Part shown: positions 1 through 7,346 of the stretch, piece after piece
Layout of the letters: every line of letters begins with the position of its first letter
Numbering within the stretch: the first letter of the stretch is position 1
Origin: MWEH01 sp964392385
Lineage (GTDB): Bacteria > Bacillota > Clostridia > Christensenellales > DTU072
DNA: 18,287 nucleotides
NCBI GenBank assembly: GCA_964392385.1
Contig: CAYMPR010000020.1
Location: 1 to 18,287 of the forward strand
Direction: 5' to 3'
The notes under the pieces: generated by a model
The model's database searches: none
The model's input: the letters and a program-made list of their open reading frames with translations, nothing else
What the model was told of the DNA's origin: nothing
Position numbers and translations under genes: made by a program

Positions 1-93
1 CCAAAACTTTCTAGAAGCTCCGTTATACTTATCCAAAAAGCTAATTCTCGTCGCTCGATAAATGAACTAAATGACATATTGCCGATTAAGTAA
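1..93 (+). CDS. C-terminal end of an unidentified gene (partial)
   Basis: Frame 1 is open from the first base of the window to a TAA at 91-93, giving 30 residues that end in NELNDILPIK. The peptide is mixed charged and hydrophobic and has no motif I recognise. It lies upstream of the sialidase on the same strand, so it could belong to a sialic-acid locus, but nothing in these residues shows that. An open frame of 30 codons could also be chance in AT-rich DNA. Confidence 0.4.
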   Translation, partial: PKLSRSSVILIQKANSRRSINELNDILPIK

Positions 94-98
94 TTTTT

Positions 99-116
99 TA
101 TCTAAGTCCCTAGATA
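99..116. promoter_or_regulatory. Small palindrome upstream of the sialidase gene
   Basis: TATCTA at 99-104 and TAGATA at 111-116 form a perfect 6-bp inverted repeat around AGTCCC. A possible -10 hexamer (TATACT, 115-120) overlaps the right arm, but no good -35 lies 17 bp upstream. It could be an operator for the sialidase gene or a weak 3' hairpin of the upstream gene. The rest of the 94-215 gap shows nothing else I can support. Confidence 0.25.
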
Positions 117-215
117 TACTATTCAAATTGAAGAGATTAGTAATAACAAAAAACCTATTTACCCAAAAATATTTAACTAAAAGTATCTCAAAAGGCTTAT
201 CATTATTGGTAAATT

Positions 216-1556
216 ATGAATAACATAAATTTTGAAGAAACTAATAAACATAACTCTAATTTGGCAGAATCTTTGTTGCCTCAAGTCATTTTTGACTCTA
301 AGGTTGGCAATGCAAATAACTATCGTATTCCCTCTTTAATTTATCTAGGAAATGGGAGGTTAGTTGCATGTGCAGATGAGCGATTTTTTGGCTGTTCTGA
401 TAATCCAAATCGTATTGATAAGGTGGTGAGGATAAGCGAAGACTTTGGTTTAACTTGGAGTGCTCAAATTACTGCAGTTAAGGAAAGAGGTGAAGAAAAG
501 CAAAAATCTTCAGCAGCGATAGACCCATCTCTACTTTACGAAGAAACTAACAAGACAATATTTTTGCTTTACTCTCATACCCCAGGTGGTGTTGGTATTT
601 TAAATTCCAAAAGATCTACCGGCTACAAAAATGGCTTTAAAGTGTTGCGACATAATTCTAAAACTTACTTAATTAAAGACAACCAAATATTTTATAAAAA
701 TAGAAATATTGGGCTAAGTATCGATTCTTTCGGTAATGTGTCTAATGGAGGAAATGTGTCAGATTGCACATCTACCTTTAAGGAAATTAAAACTTTCTTT
801 TTGATGCTTACTAAAAGTAAAGATGGCGGCGCAAATTGGGAAGAGCCCGTTTGTCTTAACACAAAAATAAAAAGTCCTTCTTGGGGGTTTATTGGAGCTT
901 GTCCTGGAAATGGTATTCAACTTAAATTTGGGATTAATAAAGGCAGACTGGTTTTCCCAATATATTATGGACTAAATACATTTCCACTTAATCTTACTTT
1001 TTCCTGTATATATAGCGATGATTTGGGTTACACTTGGAACTTGGGGAAACCGCCAGCAATTTCGGGTAGGTTTCCTAAGAAAAACCCGATAATTGTGCCC
1101 GAAAGGTCTTACTTGTCCGAAACACAAATAGTTGAAGTTGGTGGTGGAAAGATTCTAGCTTTTATACGAAATCATCATCCCAAAAGACGAATAATGACCG
1201 CATTTAGTCTCGATGGTGGAGAATCATTTTCCGAAGTTGCTTTTGCCAATGATTTACCCCAACCTATCTGCCAAATTAGCGCTATTTCTTTTCTATACAA
1301 TGGCAAAACACTCGTAGTAACATTAAACCCTTCATCTGAAAAGAAACGAGAAAATGGTACTATACGAATTAGCGAAGATGGAGGCAAAACCTTTCCGTAT
1401 TCAAAACAGCTTATTCCCGGGGAATTTGCCTACTCATCAATGGCATATCTAGATAATGGTAATATTGGAATATTATATGAAGATAACCTTTTGCACGAAA
1501 ACATTAAATTTCTCAAAATTAATATTGACGACCTTTTCCCTGCTTTTAATAAATGA
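216..1556 (+). CDS. nanH: Exo-alpha-sialidase (neuraminidase), GH33 type, no signal peptide
   Basis: This enzyme hydrolyses terminal alpha-linked sialic acids from glycoconjugates. The 446-residue protein has the six-bladed sialidase signature. YRIP is at 36-39, with R37 as first arginine of the carboxylate-binding triad; R318 (FIRN) and R378 fit as second and third. D62 fits the acid/base position, and Y406 with E302 the nucleophile pair. Five Asp boxes (S-x-D-x-G-x-T/S-W/F) lie near 74-81, 201-208, 267-274, 331-338 and 385-393. The N-terminus is polar, with no signal peptide, membrane segment, LPXTG or carbohydrate-binding module, so the enzyme is predicted to be cytosolic. A stop (TAA 210-212) lies just upstream in frame, so the start cannot be extended to add a leader. 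There is no clear Shine-Dalgarno before the ATG. The lyase gene follows 135 bp downstream on the same strand. Confidence 0.9.
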   Translation: MNNINFEETNKHNSNLAESLLPQVIFDSKVGNANNYRIPSLIYLGNGRLVACADERFFGCSDNPNRIDKVVRISEDFGLTWSAQITAVKERGEEKQKSSAAIDPSLLYEETNKTIFLLYSHTPGGVGILNSKRSTGYKNGFKVLRHNSKTYLIKDNQIFYKNRNIGLSIDSFGNVSNGGNVSDCTSTFKEIKTFFLMLTKSKDGGANWEEPVCLNTKIKSPSWGFIGACPGNGIQLKFGINKGRLVFPIYYGLNTFPLNLTFSCIYSDDLGYTWNLGKPPAISGRFPKKNPIIVPERSYLSETQIVEVGGGKILAFIRNHHPKRRIMTAFSLDGGESFSEVAFANDLPQPICQISAISFLYNGKTLVVTLNPSSEKKRENGTIRISEDGGKTFPYSKQLIPGEFAYSSMAYLDNGNIGILYEDNLLHENIKFLKINIDDLFPAFNK

Positions 1557-1570
1557 TAAAATTGCTGTGG

Positions 1571-1579
1571 TGATATAAT
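1571..1579 (+). promoter_or_regulatory. Possible extended -10 promoter for nanA
   Basis: TGATATAAT matches an extended -10 element (TG-n-TATAAT) 15 bp after the sialidase stop. The matching -35 position (1551-1556) is poor, which extended -10 promoters tolerate. Transcription would begin near 1586, leaving a leader of about 105 nt before nanA. The -10 overlaps a small inverted repeat, GATAT-aatgaa-ATATC (1572-1587). No terminator is visible between the two genes, so read-through from the sialidase is equally possible. Confidence 0.3.
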
Positions 1580-1691
1580 GAAATATCATGATTGTTAATT
1601 ATTTCGCCATAATACCGGCAATTTTTAGATGAGAGAAAAATCGCACGAAATGTTTGTTGTTTCATAAATCATAAAATGTAAGGAGTCCAGT

Positions 1692-2573
1692 ATGCATAGT
1701 ATTAACTATTACGATGGTATGTTCCCTGCCCTATTAACACCTTTTTGTAAGGATGAAAGCATTAATCATCTAGAACTTAAAAACATGGTTAATTATCTTG
1801 AAAAATTTGATTTTCGTGGTTTTTATGTTGGTGGCTCGACTGGCGAAGGAATGCTTATGTCATGTGAAGAACGAAAGAGTATATTTAAAACTGTTATAAA
1901 TTCAATTCAGAACGATAAACTTCTGCTTGTAGCACATATAGGCTCTCCCTCCACTTTTCAAGCAATTGATATGGGTTTATATGCGAAATCACAAGGATAT
2001 GGTGCTATATCAGCTGTTGCGCCATACTATTATTCTTTCAAGTTATCTGAAATAAAAGAATACTATAAGACCATTTCTTCCAAAGTAGGCCTCCCCTTTA
2101 TCATCTATAATTTCCCAGGTGCTTCTAATTATTCCCTTGATACAGAAACCGTTAAGGATCTCTTTAGCGATAAAAATTTTATTGGGATTAAGCACACTTC
2201 CTACGATTTATATTCTCTTTCTAAATTTAGAGAGGCAGAAAAAGACATTTCTATTTATAATGGTTTTGATGAAGTTTTGCTTGCTGGTTTAAGTATGGGG
2301 GCATCAGGTGGAATTGGGTCAACATACAATATAATGCCAAAATTAATTCTTAAAATATATCAGGAATTTCTTAAAGGTAATCTCCAACCAGCAAAAGACT
2401 GCCAAGAAAAAGCTAATAAGATAATTTCTATCTTAATTAAATGTGGGGTTATGCCCGCAGAAAAATATTTACTTGGAAAGAGTGGTATAGATATGGGTAA
2501 TTGCAGACATCCTTTTGCACCACTGACAAAAGAGAGTAAGATTCTACTCGACAGTATTGACCTTGATTTTTAA
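1692..2573 (+). CDS. nanA: N-acetylneuraminate lyase
   Basis: This class I aldolase splits N-acetylneuraminate into N-acetylmannosamine and pyruvate in the cytoplasm. At 293 residues it has the usual length of the DapA/NAL TIM-barrel family. Visible motifs are GGSTGEG at 47-53 (S49 and T50 bind the substrate carboxylate), YNFPG at 139-143 (Y139 catalytic), GIKHTS at 165-170 (K167 forms the Schiff base), and GFDE at 191-194 with GIGSTYN at 207-213. The last two distinguish the lyase from dihydrodipicolinate synthase. The start is supported by AGGAG at 1681-1685, 6 nt before the ATG. The sialidase upstream supplies the substrate, so the pair covers release and the first catabolic step. ManNAc kinase, epimerase and a sialic-acid transporter are not in the window. 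Confidence 0.94.
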   Translation: MHSINYYDGMFPALLTPFCKDESINHLELKNMVNYLEKFDFRGFYVGGSTGEGMLMSCEERKSIFKTVINSIQNDKLLLVAHIGSPSTFQAIDMGLYAKSQGYGAISAVAPYYYSFKLSEIKEYYKTISSKVGLPFIIYNFPGASNYSLDTETVKDLFSDKNFIGIKHTSYDLYSLSKFREAEKDISIYNGFDEVLLAGLSMGASGGIGSTYNIMPKLILKIYQEFLKGNLQPAKDCQEKANKIISILIKCGVMPAEKYLLGKSGIDMGNCRHPFAPLTKESKILLDSIDLDF

Positions 2574-2579
2574 ATGTTT

Positions 2580-2589
2580 TCTAAGTCCC
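2580..2589 (+). repeat. Second copy of TCTAAGTCCC, just after the nanA stop
   Basis: The 10-mer TCTAAGTCCC occurs at 101-110, 8 nt after the stop of the partial upstream gene, and again at 2580-2589, 7 nt after the nanA stop. Both copies follow a short T-rich stretch, so the two sites bracket the sialidase-lyase pair. Only the first copy sits inside a palindrome. Function is unknown and chance is possible. Confidence 0.3.
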
Positions 2590-2647
2590 ATCGAGATTAT
2601 TTCTTGTATTTATTTTTCAATAAAACTGCTATGAAAATGACGGGTGA

Positions 2648-2672
2648 TTTAGTATATAATTTAGTATATAAT
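2648..2672 (+). promoter_or_regulatory. Tandem duplicated -10 element upstream of the P-type ATPase
   Basis: The 12-mer TTTAGTATATAA is directly repeated head to tail at 2648-2659 and 2660-2671. Each copy runs into TATAAT (2655-2660 and 2667-2672), giving two overlapping -10 boxes 12 bp apart. No convincing -35 lies 17 bp upstream of either. Transcription would start 68-85 bp before the ATPase ATG. The rest of the 2574-2747 gap shows no terminator or gene. Confidence 0.45.
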
Positions 2673-2747
2673 AGATATTAATAACGAAATAAGAACTGGC
2701 GTTTTTATATTATCTTATTTTCGAGTATTTTAAATGTTGGGGTTAGA

Positions 2748-5219
2748 ATGGAGATTGGTCAATACTATGTAAAAGGTCTAACTAACGAGGAAGTCGCCCA
2801 AAGAATTGAGGACGGCAAAGTTAATGGCGACCAAAATGTAAAGACAAAGACTATAGGTGAGATTATTCGCACCCATTTGTTCACTTTTTTTAATCTTCTG
2901 TTTGTTATACTTGCAGCGATTATCCTAATATTCGATTTAGGTTTCACCCAGCTTGGTTTTATGGGAGTCGTTTTATCTAATACCCTGATAGGGATAATAC
3001 AGGAACTGGCTGCAAAAAAAACTATAGATAAATTATCTCTTCTTTCGGCGCCAAAAGTAACTGTTGTAAGAAATGAAATTGAGGGCGAAATCGCCTTAAA
3101 GGACATAGTTTTAGATGATATTATTTTGCTTGAAACAGGGGATCAAATTTGCTCTGATGCGACTTTAAAATATGGTTTTTTAGAGGTTAATGAAGCACAG
3201 CTGACAGGCGAAAGTGATAATATTGCAAAACATCCTGGCGATGAGATTTTCTCGGGTAGCTATGTAGTCTCTGGGAAAGGTGTAAGCAAAGTAATTAGAG
3301 TTGGAAAAGATAACTATGCTACTAAAATATCTATCGGCGCAAAGTATCTTAAGCCAAATAATAGCGTAATTATGAATGACATAATTAGGTTTATTAAATT
3401 AATGACCTTTATTTTAGTTCCTATTGGTATTGCCCTTTTCTGCATTAAACTTTTGATGCAAGATATTAGCTATCAAACAGCTCTAAGGGATTCCGTGACA
3501 ATGATGGTGGGAATGATTCCATCTGGTCTTGTTGCTTTGACATCAGCAGTTTTTTGCGTAGGTGTAATTAAAATGTCTAGGCACAAAGCTCTTGCCCAAG
3601 ATCTATTTGCTACAGAAGCGCTTGCTAGAGTTGATACACTGTGTATAGATAAAACTGGTACCATTACAGAAGGCACAATGGAAGTATCAAAAATCATTCC
3701 TTTTGGATATACTGTTCCCGAAATCGAGCAAATGATTAAAGATGTCGTAACGGGCATAGGGGACAATAATTCCACGGCAAATGCCTTAAAGGATTATACC
3801 GAACTTAGATATAAATCTAGAGATCCTTTTTCCATAGTATCTTTCTCTTCAGCACGGAAATGGAGCGCTGCAAATTTTGAAGATGGAGGATATATTATCG
3901 GGGCCCCTGAATTTGTCCTAAAAAATATTACTAAAGAAGATAAAGCACTCGTTAATCAACAAGCACTTCAAGGGTTTCGTATCCTTGTTTTAGCAAAAAC
4001 AGAAAATCCATTAATTGATGATGATTTGTGCGAAGAGCCCACGGTTCTTGCATTCATCCTAATAACAGATAAAATCAGAAAAGAAGCAAAAGAAACTTTG
4101 GCATATTTTGCCCGTCAAGGCGTGAAAATTAAGGTATTATCTGGTGACAACCCAGTTACTGTAAGAAGTGTTGCAGAACGAGCTGGTCTTGAGGATTGTT
4201 ACCACTATGTTGATGCCTCTACGTTAAAAGATGAAGATATTCCTAACGCAGTAGAATATTACTCGATTTTCGGAAGAGTTTCCCCTGATCAAAAGCTTAA
4301 ATTTGTTAAAGCACTTAAAGCAAAAGGTCATACAGTTGGGATGACTGGAGATGGAGTTAATGATGTGCTTGCCCTGAAAGAAAGTGACTGCTCAGTTGCA
4401 ATGGCTGCGGGAAGCGATGCGGCAAAAAACGTTGCCCAAATAGTTCTTCTCGATAGCAACTTTGCTTCTATGCCTAAAATTGTTGCTGAAGGGAGAAAAT
4501 CCATAAATAACCTCGTAAGATCCTCCTCTTTATATCTCGTTAAAACTTTCTTTAGTTTAATGAATGCAGTAATTTTCCTAATGATTGCAACTCCCCTACC
4601 ATATATTCTTTCTCATCAGACCCTTCTTGGTGGGTTAACAACTGGTGTTCCATCCTTCCTTTTAGCTCTTGAAAAAAATGAAGAGCGAATACATGGTCAG
4701 TTTATTGACAACGTAATAGAAAAAGCCTTGCCAGGTTCATTTACGCTATTCCTTGGGGTAATGGCTATGACTTTTGTTGGAATGTTTGCTTCATCCTTTA
4801 GGGCATCTTTTACAGATATTCAATTTCAATCTACAACATTAATAATCATGGCTTTTGTATCCTTTATGTTCTTGTTCAAGGTTTGCTTCCCTATCAATAA
4901 AAAAAGGTTAGGAATGATTCTTCTTCTCGCTATATCATTTATAGGTGCATTTATCCTTCCAATGACACAACAAACGATTATTATTACTAGCGATATACCA
5001 CTCGAAAGTATGTATTTAATACTATCTATCTGCCTTGCATCAATTCCTATATTTGTCTTACTAAACTACTTATTTATAGGTTTTGGGAGAAAACGAATAG
5101 CTTCAAATTTAATAGATGCCTTCATTAATCAAATGCGAGACATAAAAATATTCTATGCAGAAAAAAAACAGGACTGGAAGAAAAAACATAAGGCAAAAAA
5201 GATGATGAAGAAAACCTGA
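2748..5219 (+). CDS. P-type cation-transporting ATPase (substrate unknown)
   Basis: This integral membrane pump couples ATP hydrolysis to ion transport. The 823-residue protein has the full P-type order: membrane segments near 43-63 and 68-88, actuator TGES at 153-156, segments near 218-235 and 248-275, phosphorylation motif DKTGT at 301-305 (D301 phosphorylated), nucleotide-domain GAPE at 385-388, hinge GDGVND at 534-539, then about six C-terminal segments from 590 to 777. It lacks an N-terminal metal-binding CxxC domain and has no CPx motif in helix 4, which excludes a heavy-metal pump. Helix 4 reads IPSGL at 257-261 where calcium pumps carry PEGL, so ion choice cannot be assigned. The C-terminus (about 805-823) is very lysine-rich and probably cytosolic. 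The start is set by ATG 2748; GGGG at 2739-2742 is a weak ribosome site. It appears to be transcribed alone. Confidence 0.9.
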   Translation: MEIGQYYVKGLTNEEVAQRIEDGKVNGDQNVKTKTIGEIIRTHLFTFFNLLFVILAAIILIFDLGFTQLGFMGVVLSNTLIGIIQELAAKKTIDKLSLLSAPKVTVVRNEIEGEIALKDIVLDDIILLETGDQICSDATLKYGFLEVNEAQLTGESDNIAKHPGDEIFSGSYVVSGKGVSKVIRVGKDNYATKISIGAKYLKPNNSVIMNDIIRFIKLMTFILVPIGIALFCIKLLMQDISYQTALRDSVTMMVGMIPSGLVALTSAVFCVGVIKMSRHKALAQDLFATEALARVDTLCIDKTGTITEGTMEVSKIIPFGYTVPEIEQMIKDVVTGIGDNNSTANALKDYTELRYKSRDPFSIVSFSSARKWSAANFEDGGYIIGAPEFVLKNITKEDKALVNQQALQGFRILVLAKTENPLIDDDLCEEPTVLAFILITDKIRKEAKETLAYFARQGVKIKVLSGDNPVTVRSVAERAGLEDCYHYVDASTLKDEDIPNAVEYYSIFGRVSPDQKLKFVKALKAKGHTVGMTGDGVNDVLALKESDCSVAMAAGSDAAKNVAQIVLLDSNFASMPKIVAEGRKSINNLVRSSSLYLVKTFFSLMNAVIFLMIATPLPYILSHQTLLGGLTTGVPSFLLALEKNEERIHGQFIDNVIEKALPGSFTLFLGVMAMTFVGMFASSFRASFTDIQFQSTTLIIMAFVSFMFLFKVCFPINKKRLGMILLLAISFIGAFILPMTQQTIIITSDIPLESMYLILSICLASIPIFVLLNYLFIGFGRKRIASNLIDAFINQMRDIKIFYAEKKQDWKKKHKAKKMMKKT

Positions 5220-5420
5220 TGCCTTTCCCCCAACTTCTAAACAACCCTTATTTAATCTAAAGAGTCATCTAGTTCTCAATTATTTATGTAAACATCAATT
5301 TTATAACTGATATTTAGTGCTACTAAACTAGAAGCCATATATTACCAACACTAATCCTTATAATAACCCTTCACGCTATTTACTAGGCCATCAAAAGAAA
5401 TAGTTATAATACCTTTAAAC

Positions 5421-5449
5421 TTGACAAAAAAGCTTTTACACGACATTAT
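5421..5449 (+). promoter_or_regulatory. Promoter of the DUF1538-PII operon
   Basis: A perfect TTGACA -35 (5421-5426) is followed after 17 bp by CATTAT (5444-5449, 4 of 6 matches to TATAAT). The predicted start near 5456 leaves a leader of about 53 nt. The upstream part of the gap (5220-5420) shows a weak TATAAT (5405-5410) without a -35 and no obvious terminator for the ATPase gene. Confidence 0.55.
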
Positions 5450-5460
5450 TAACAAAGGAA

Positions 5461-5477
5461 TAACTATGTAATAGTTA
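5461..5477. promoter_or_regulatory. Palindromic candidate operator in the DUF1538-PII leader
   Basis: TAACTAT-GTA-ATAGTTA is a perfect 7-bp inverted repeat with a 3-nt spacer, about 5 bp after the predicted transcription start, a position typical of a repressor site. The sequence also holds a start-stop pair: AAAGGA at 5454-5459, then ATG at 5466 followed directly by TAA. Which property matters, if either, cannot be told from sequence. Confidence 0.35.
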
Positions 5478-5508
5478 ACAATCGTAATTTATAGGAATCT
5501 TTTATTAA

Positions 5509-7344
5509 ATGCTAAAAAACCTTGCGAGAAAGTTATTAGATGCTTCAATCTCTACTTTGCCCATTAGTTTGGCAGTAATAATTGTATCCTTCTTTTTCCC
5601 GGAAATTAATACTCCTCTGTATATAATTTTTGCAATTGGAACCCTTCTTTTAATTATTGGACTAGCTCTATTTAGTTTGGGAATTGATATGGGCTTATCT
5701 CCTATTGGTAGAGAGGTAGGATCTCATATTGCGAAAAGTAAAAAATTGTCTTTATTAATATTAATTCCCCTTATTTTAGGGTTACTCATAACTATTGCCG
5801 AACCTGGAGTTGCTGTTCTTGCAGGCCAATTAACAAGTGAAATAAATACCGCAAGGATTATTACAATTGCTTTAGCTACAGGAGTAGGCATTTTCCTTTT
5901 GGTTTCGGTACTAAGAATATTTTTTAAGTTAAGCTTAAGATATATTTTCTTAATAGTTTATGGTGTAATGCTTCTTTTAGCAGCCCTTACTGAGTTTTTA
6001 AAACCTGAATTTGTGGCCGTTGCTCTAGATGCAGGCGGAGTCACGACTGGGGCTATTACTGTTCCATTTTTAATGTCTTTCACGGTAGGAATAGCAACAG
6101 TTACTCATGGTAAAAAAGATTCGGAAGGAGATGAAAGCTTTGGAACTGTTGCCTTGTGTACTACAGGGCCAGTGATTATCATTCTAATTTTAGCTTTATC
6201 GGGGGCAATTAATATATTCAATCAAGAGATAGTCCATTATACATATACAAATTTTGTCGAAATTTTAATAGCCTTTGCTAAAGGATTAAGCAGTTATTTA
6301 AAAGATGTCGCTATAAGTTTACTACCTATTGCAGGAATTTTTATTATCTTCCAAATATTTGCCCTTAAGCTAAAGAAAGCGCAAATTATCAGAATTGTTG
6401 TTGGGTTATTATATTCCTATGTGGGATTATCTTTCTTTTTGACAGGAGTCAACATTGGGTTTTTACCAATAGGAAAGCTTTTAGGTGCACTAATTGCACT
6501 CTCAAGCAATAGTTGGCTCTTAGTACCTCTCGGGTTTGTTATTGGTGCACTAATAGTACTTGCTGAACCATCTGTTCATGCATTAACAAAACAAGTTAAT
6601 GAACTAACAAGCGGTGTGTTGTCAAGAAATCTTATGCTAGCTTTGTTGTGCATAGGCGTATCTTTTGCTGTTGGAATATCACTTTTACGGGTCTTAACGG
6701 GTATTAGTATTTGGTGGTTTATCCTTCCTATTTATGGACTTTGCCTAATTCTCACTTTCTTTGCACCAAAGCTATTTACTGCCATTGCTTTTGACAGTGG
6801 TGGTGTTGCAAGCGGACCAATGACAGTCACTTTTGCACTTCCTTTTGTAATTGGTGCTTGCACTGCATATGGTGGAAATGTTTTTACAAATGCTTTTGGA
6901 GTTGTCGCTATGGTAGCTCTTGCGCCTATTCTAGTTATTATGCTAGCCGGTATGGCATATAAGTACAAAGTTAGAAAAGCCGAACTTTCATCTGAACTTG
7001 AAAGCTTACCTGAGATTAGTATTGCAGCTGTTAATACCGACTTAGAAAAAGAATTAATAATCGATTTTGACACTTCAAAATCCACAGACATTAAATCTAC
7101 AAATATAGCAGAAAATATTTCTCAACCTAACGATTATTCAGCTCAAGATTTAATCGTAGAATTTGATATAGAGCCCCATAATAGTATTAGTTCTAGTAAC
7201 AATATTGACGTAAATGAGAAAGAGATTATTCCAAATCTAACATTAATCAAGGATGACTCTTCTTTTGAAACTAAATCAATTAGCCAAATTGATCTAGAGT
7301 TACCAAAGCCCCAAGATTCAAACACCCCTAAAACGGAGGAATAG
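5509..7344 (+). CDS. DUF1538 family membrane protein, internally duplicated, with acidic C-terminal tail
   Basis: This is a predicted cytoplasmic-membrane transporter. I recall DUF1538 proteins from Halomonas (UmpA/UmpB) being reported as Na+(K+)/H+ antiporters, so ion antiport is the best guess, not shown here. The 611 residues hold two homologous halves. Half 1 has DMGLSPIG at 60-67, IAEPGV at 96-101 and DAGGVTTGAITVPF at 174-187. Half 2 has VNIGFLPIG at 314-322, LAEPSV at 351-356 and DSGGVASGPMTVTF at 429-442. Each half has several hydrophobic spans, which implies an inverted or tandem repeat fold. Residues from about 485 to the end form an acidic, low-complexity, probably disordered cytosolic tail with a repeated motif: ELIIDFD (515-521) and DLIVEFD (547-553). 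The ribosome site is weak (AGGA 5493-5496, 12 nt before ATG). The PII gene starts 2 nt after the stop, so the two are translationally coupled. Confidence 0.85.
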   Translation: MLKNLARKLLDASISTLPISLAVIIVSFFFPEINTPLYIIFAIGTLLLIIGLALFSLGIDMGLSPIGREVGSHIAKSKKLSLLILIPLILGLLITIAEPGVAVLAGQLTSEINTARIITIALATGVGIFLLVSVLRIFFKLSLRYIFLIVYGVMLLLAALTEFLKPEFVAVALDAGGVTTGAITVPFLMSFTVGIATVTHGKKDSEGDESFGTVALCTTGPVIIILILALSGAINIFNQEIVHYTYTNFVEILIAFAKGLSSYLKDVAISLLPIAGIFIIFQIFALKLKKAQIIRIVVGLLYSYVGLSFFLTGVNIGFLPIGKLLGALIALSSNSWLLVPLGFVIGALIVLAEPSVHALTKQVNELTSGVLSRNLMLALLCIGVSFAVGISLLRVLTGISIWWFILPIYGLCLILTFFAPKLFTAIAFDSGGVASGPMTVTFALPFVIGACTAYGGNVFTNAFGVVAMVALAPILVIMLAGMAYKYKVRKAELSSELESLPEISIAAVNTDLEKELIIDFDTSKSTDIKSTNIAENISQPNDYSAQDLIVEFDIEPHNSISSSNNIDVNEKEIIPNLTLIKDDSSFETKSISQIDLELPKPQDSNTPKTEE

Positions 7345-7346
7345 AA

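Noticed and set aside
5268..5332. Inverted repeat TCTAGTT/AACTAGA after the ATPase gene as a terminator
   Set aside because: The arms are only 7 bp with a loop of about 50 nt and no T tract, so a stable hairpin is unlikely.
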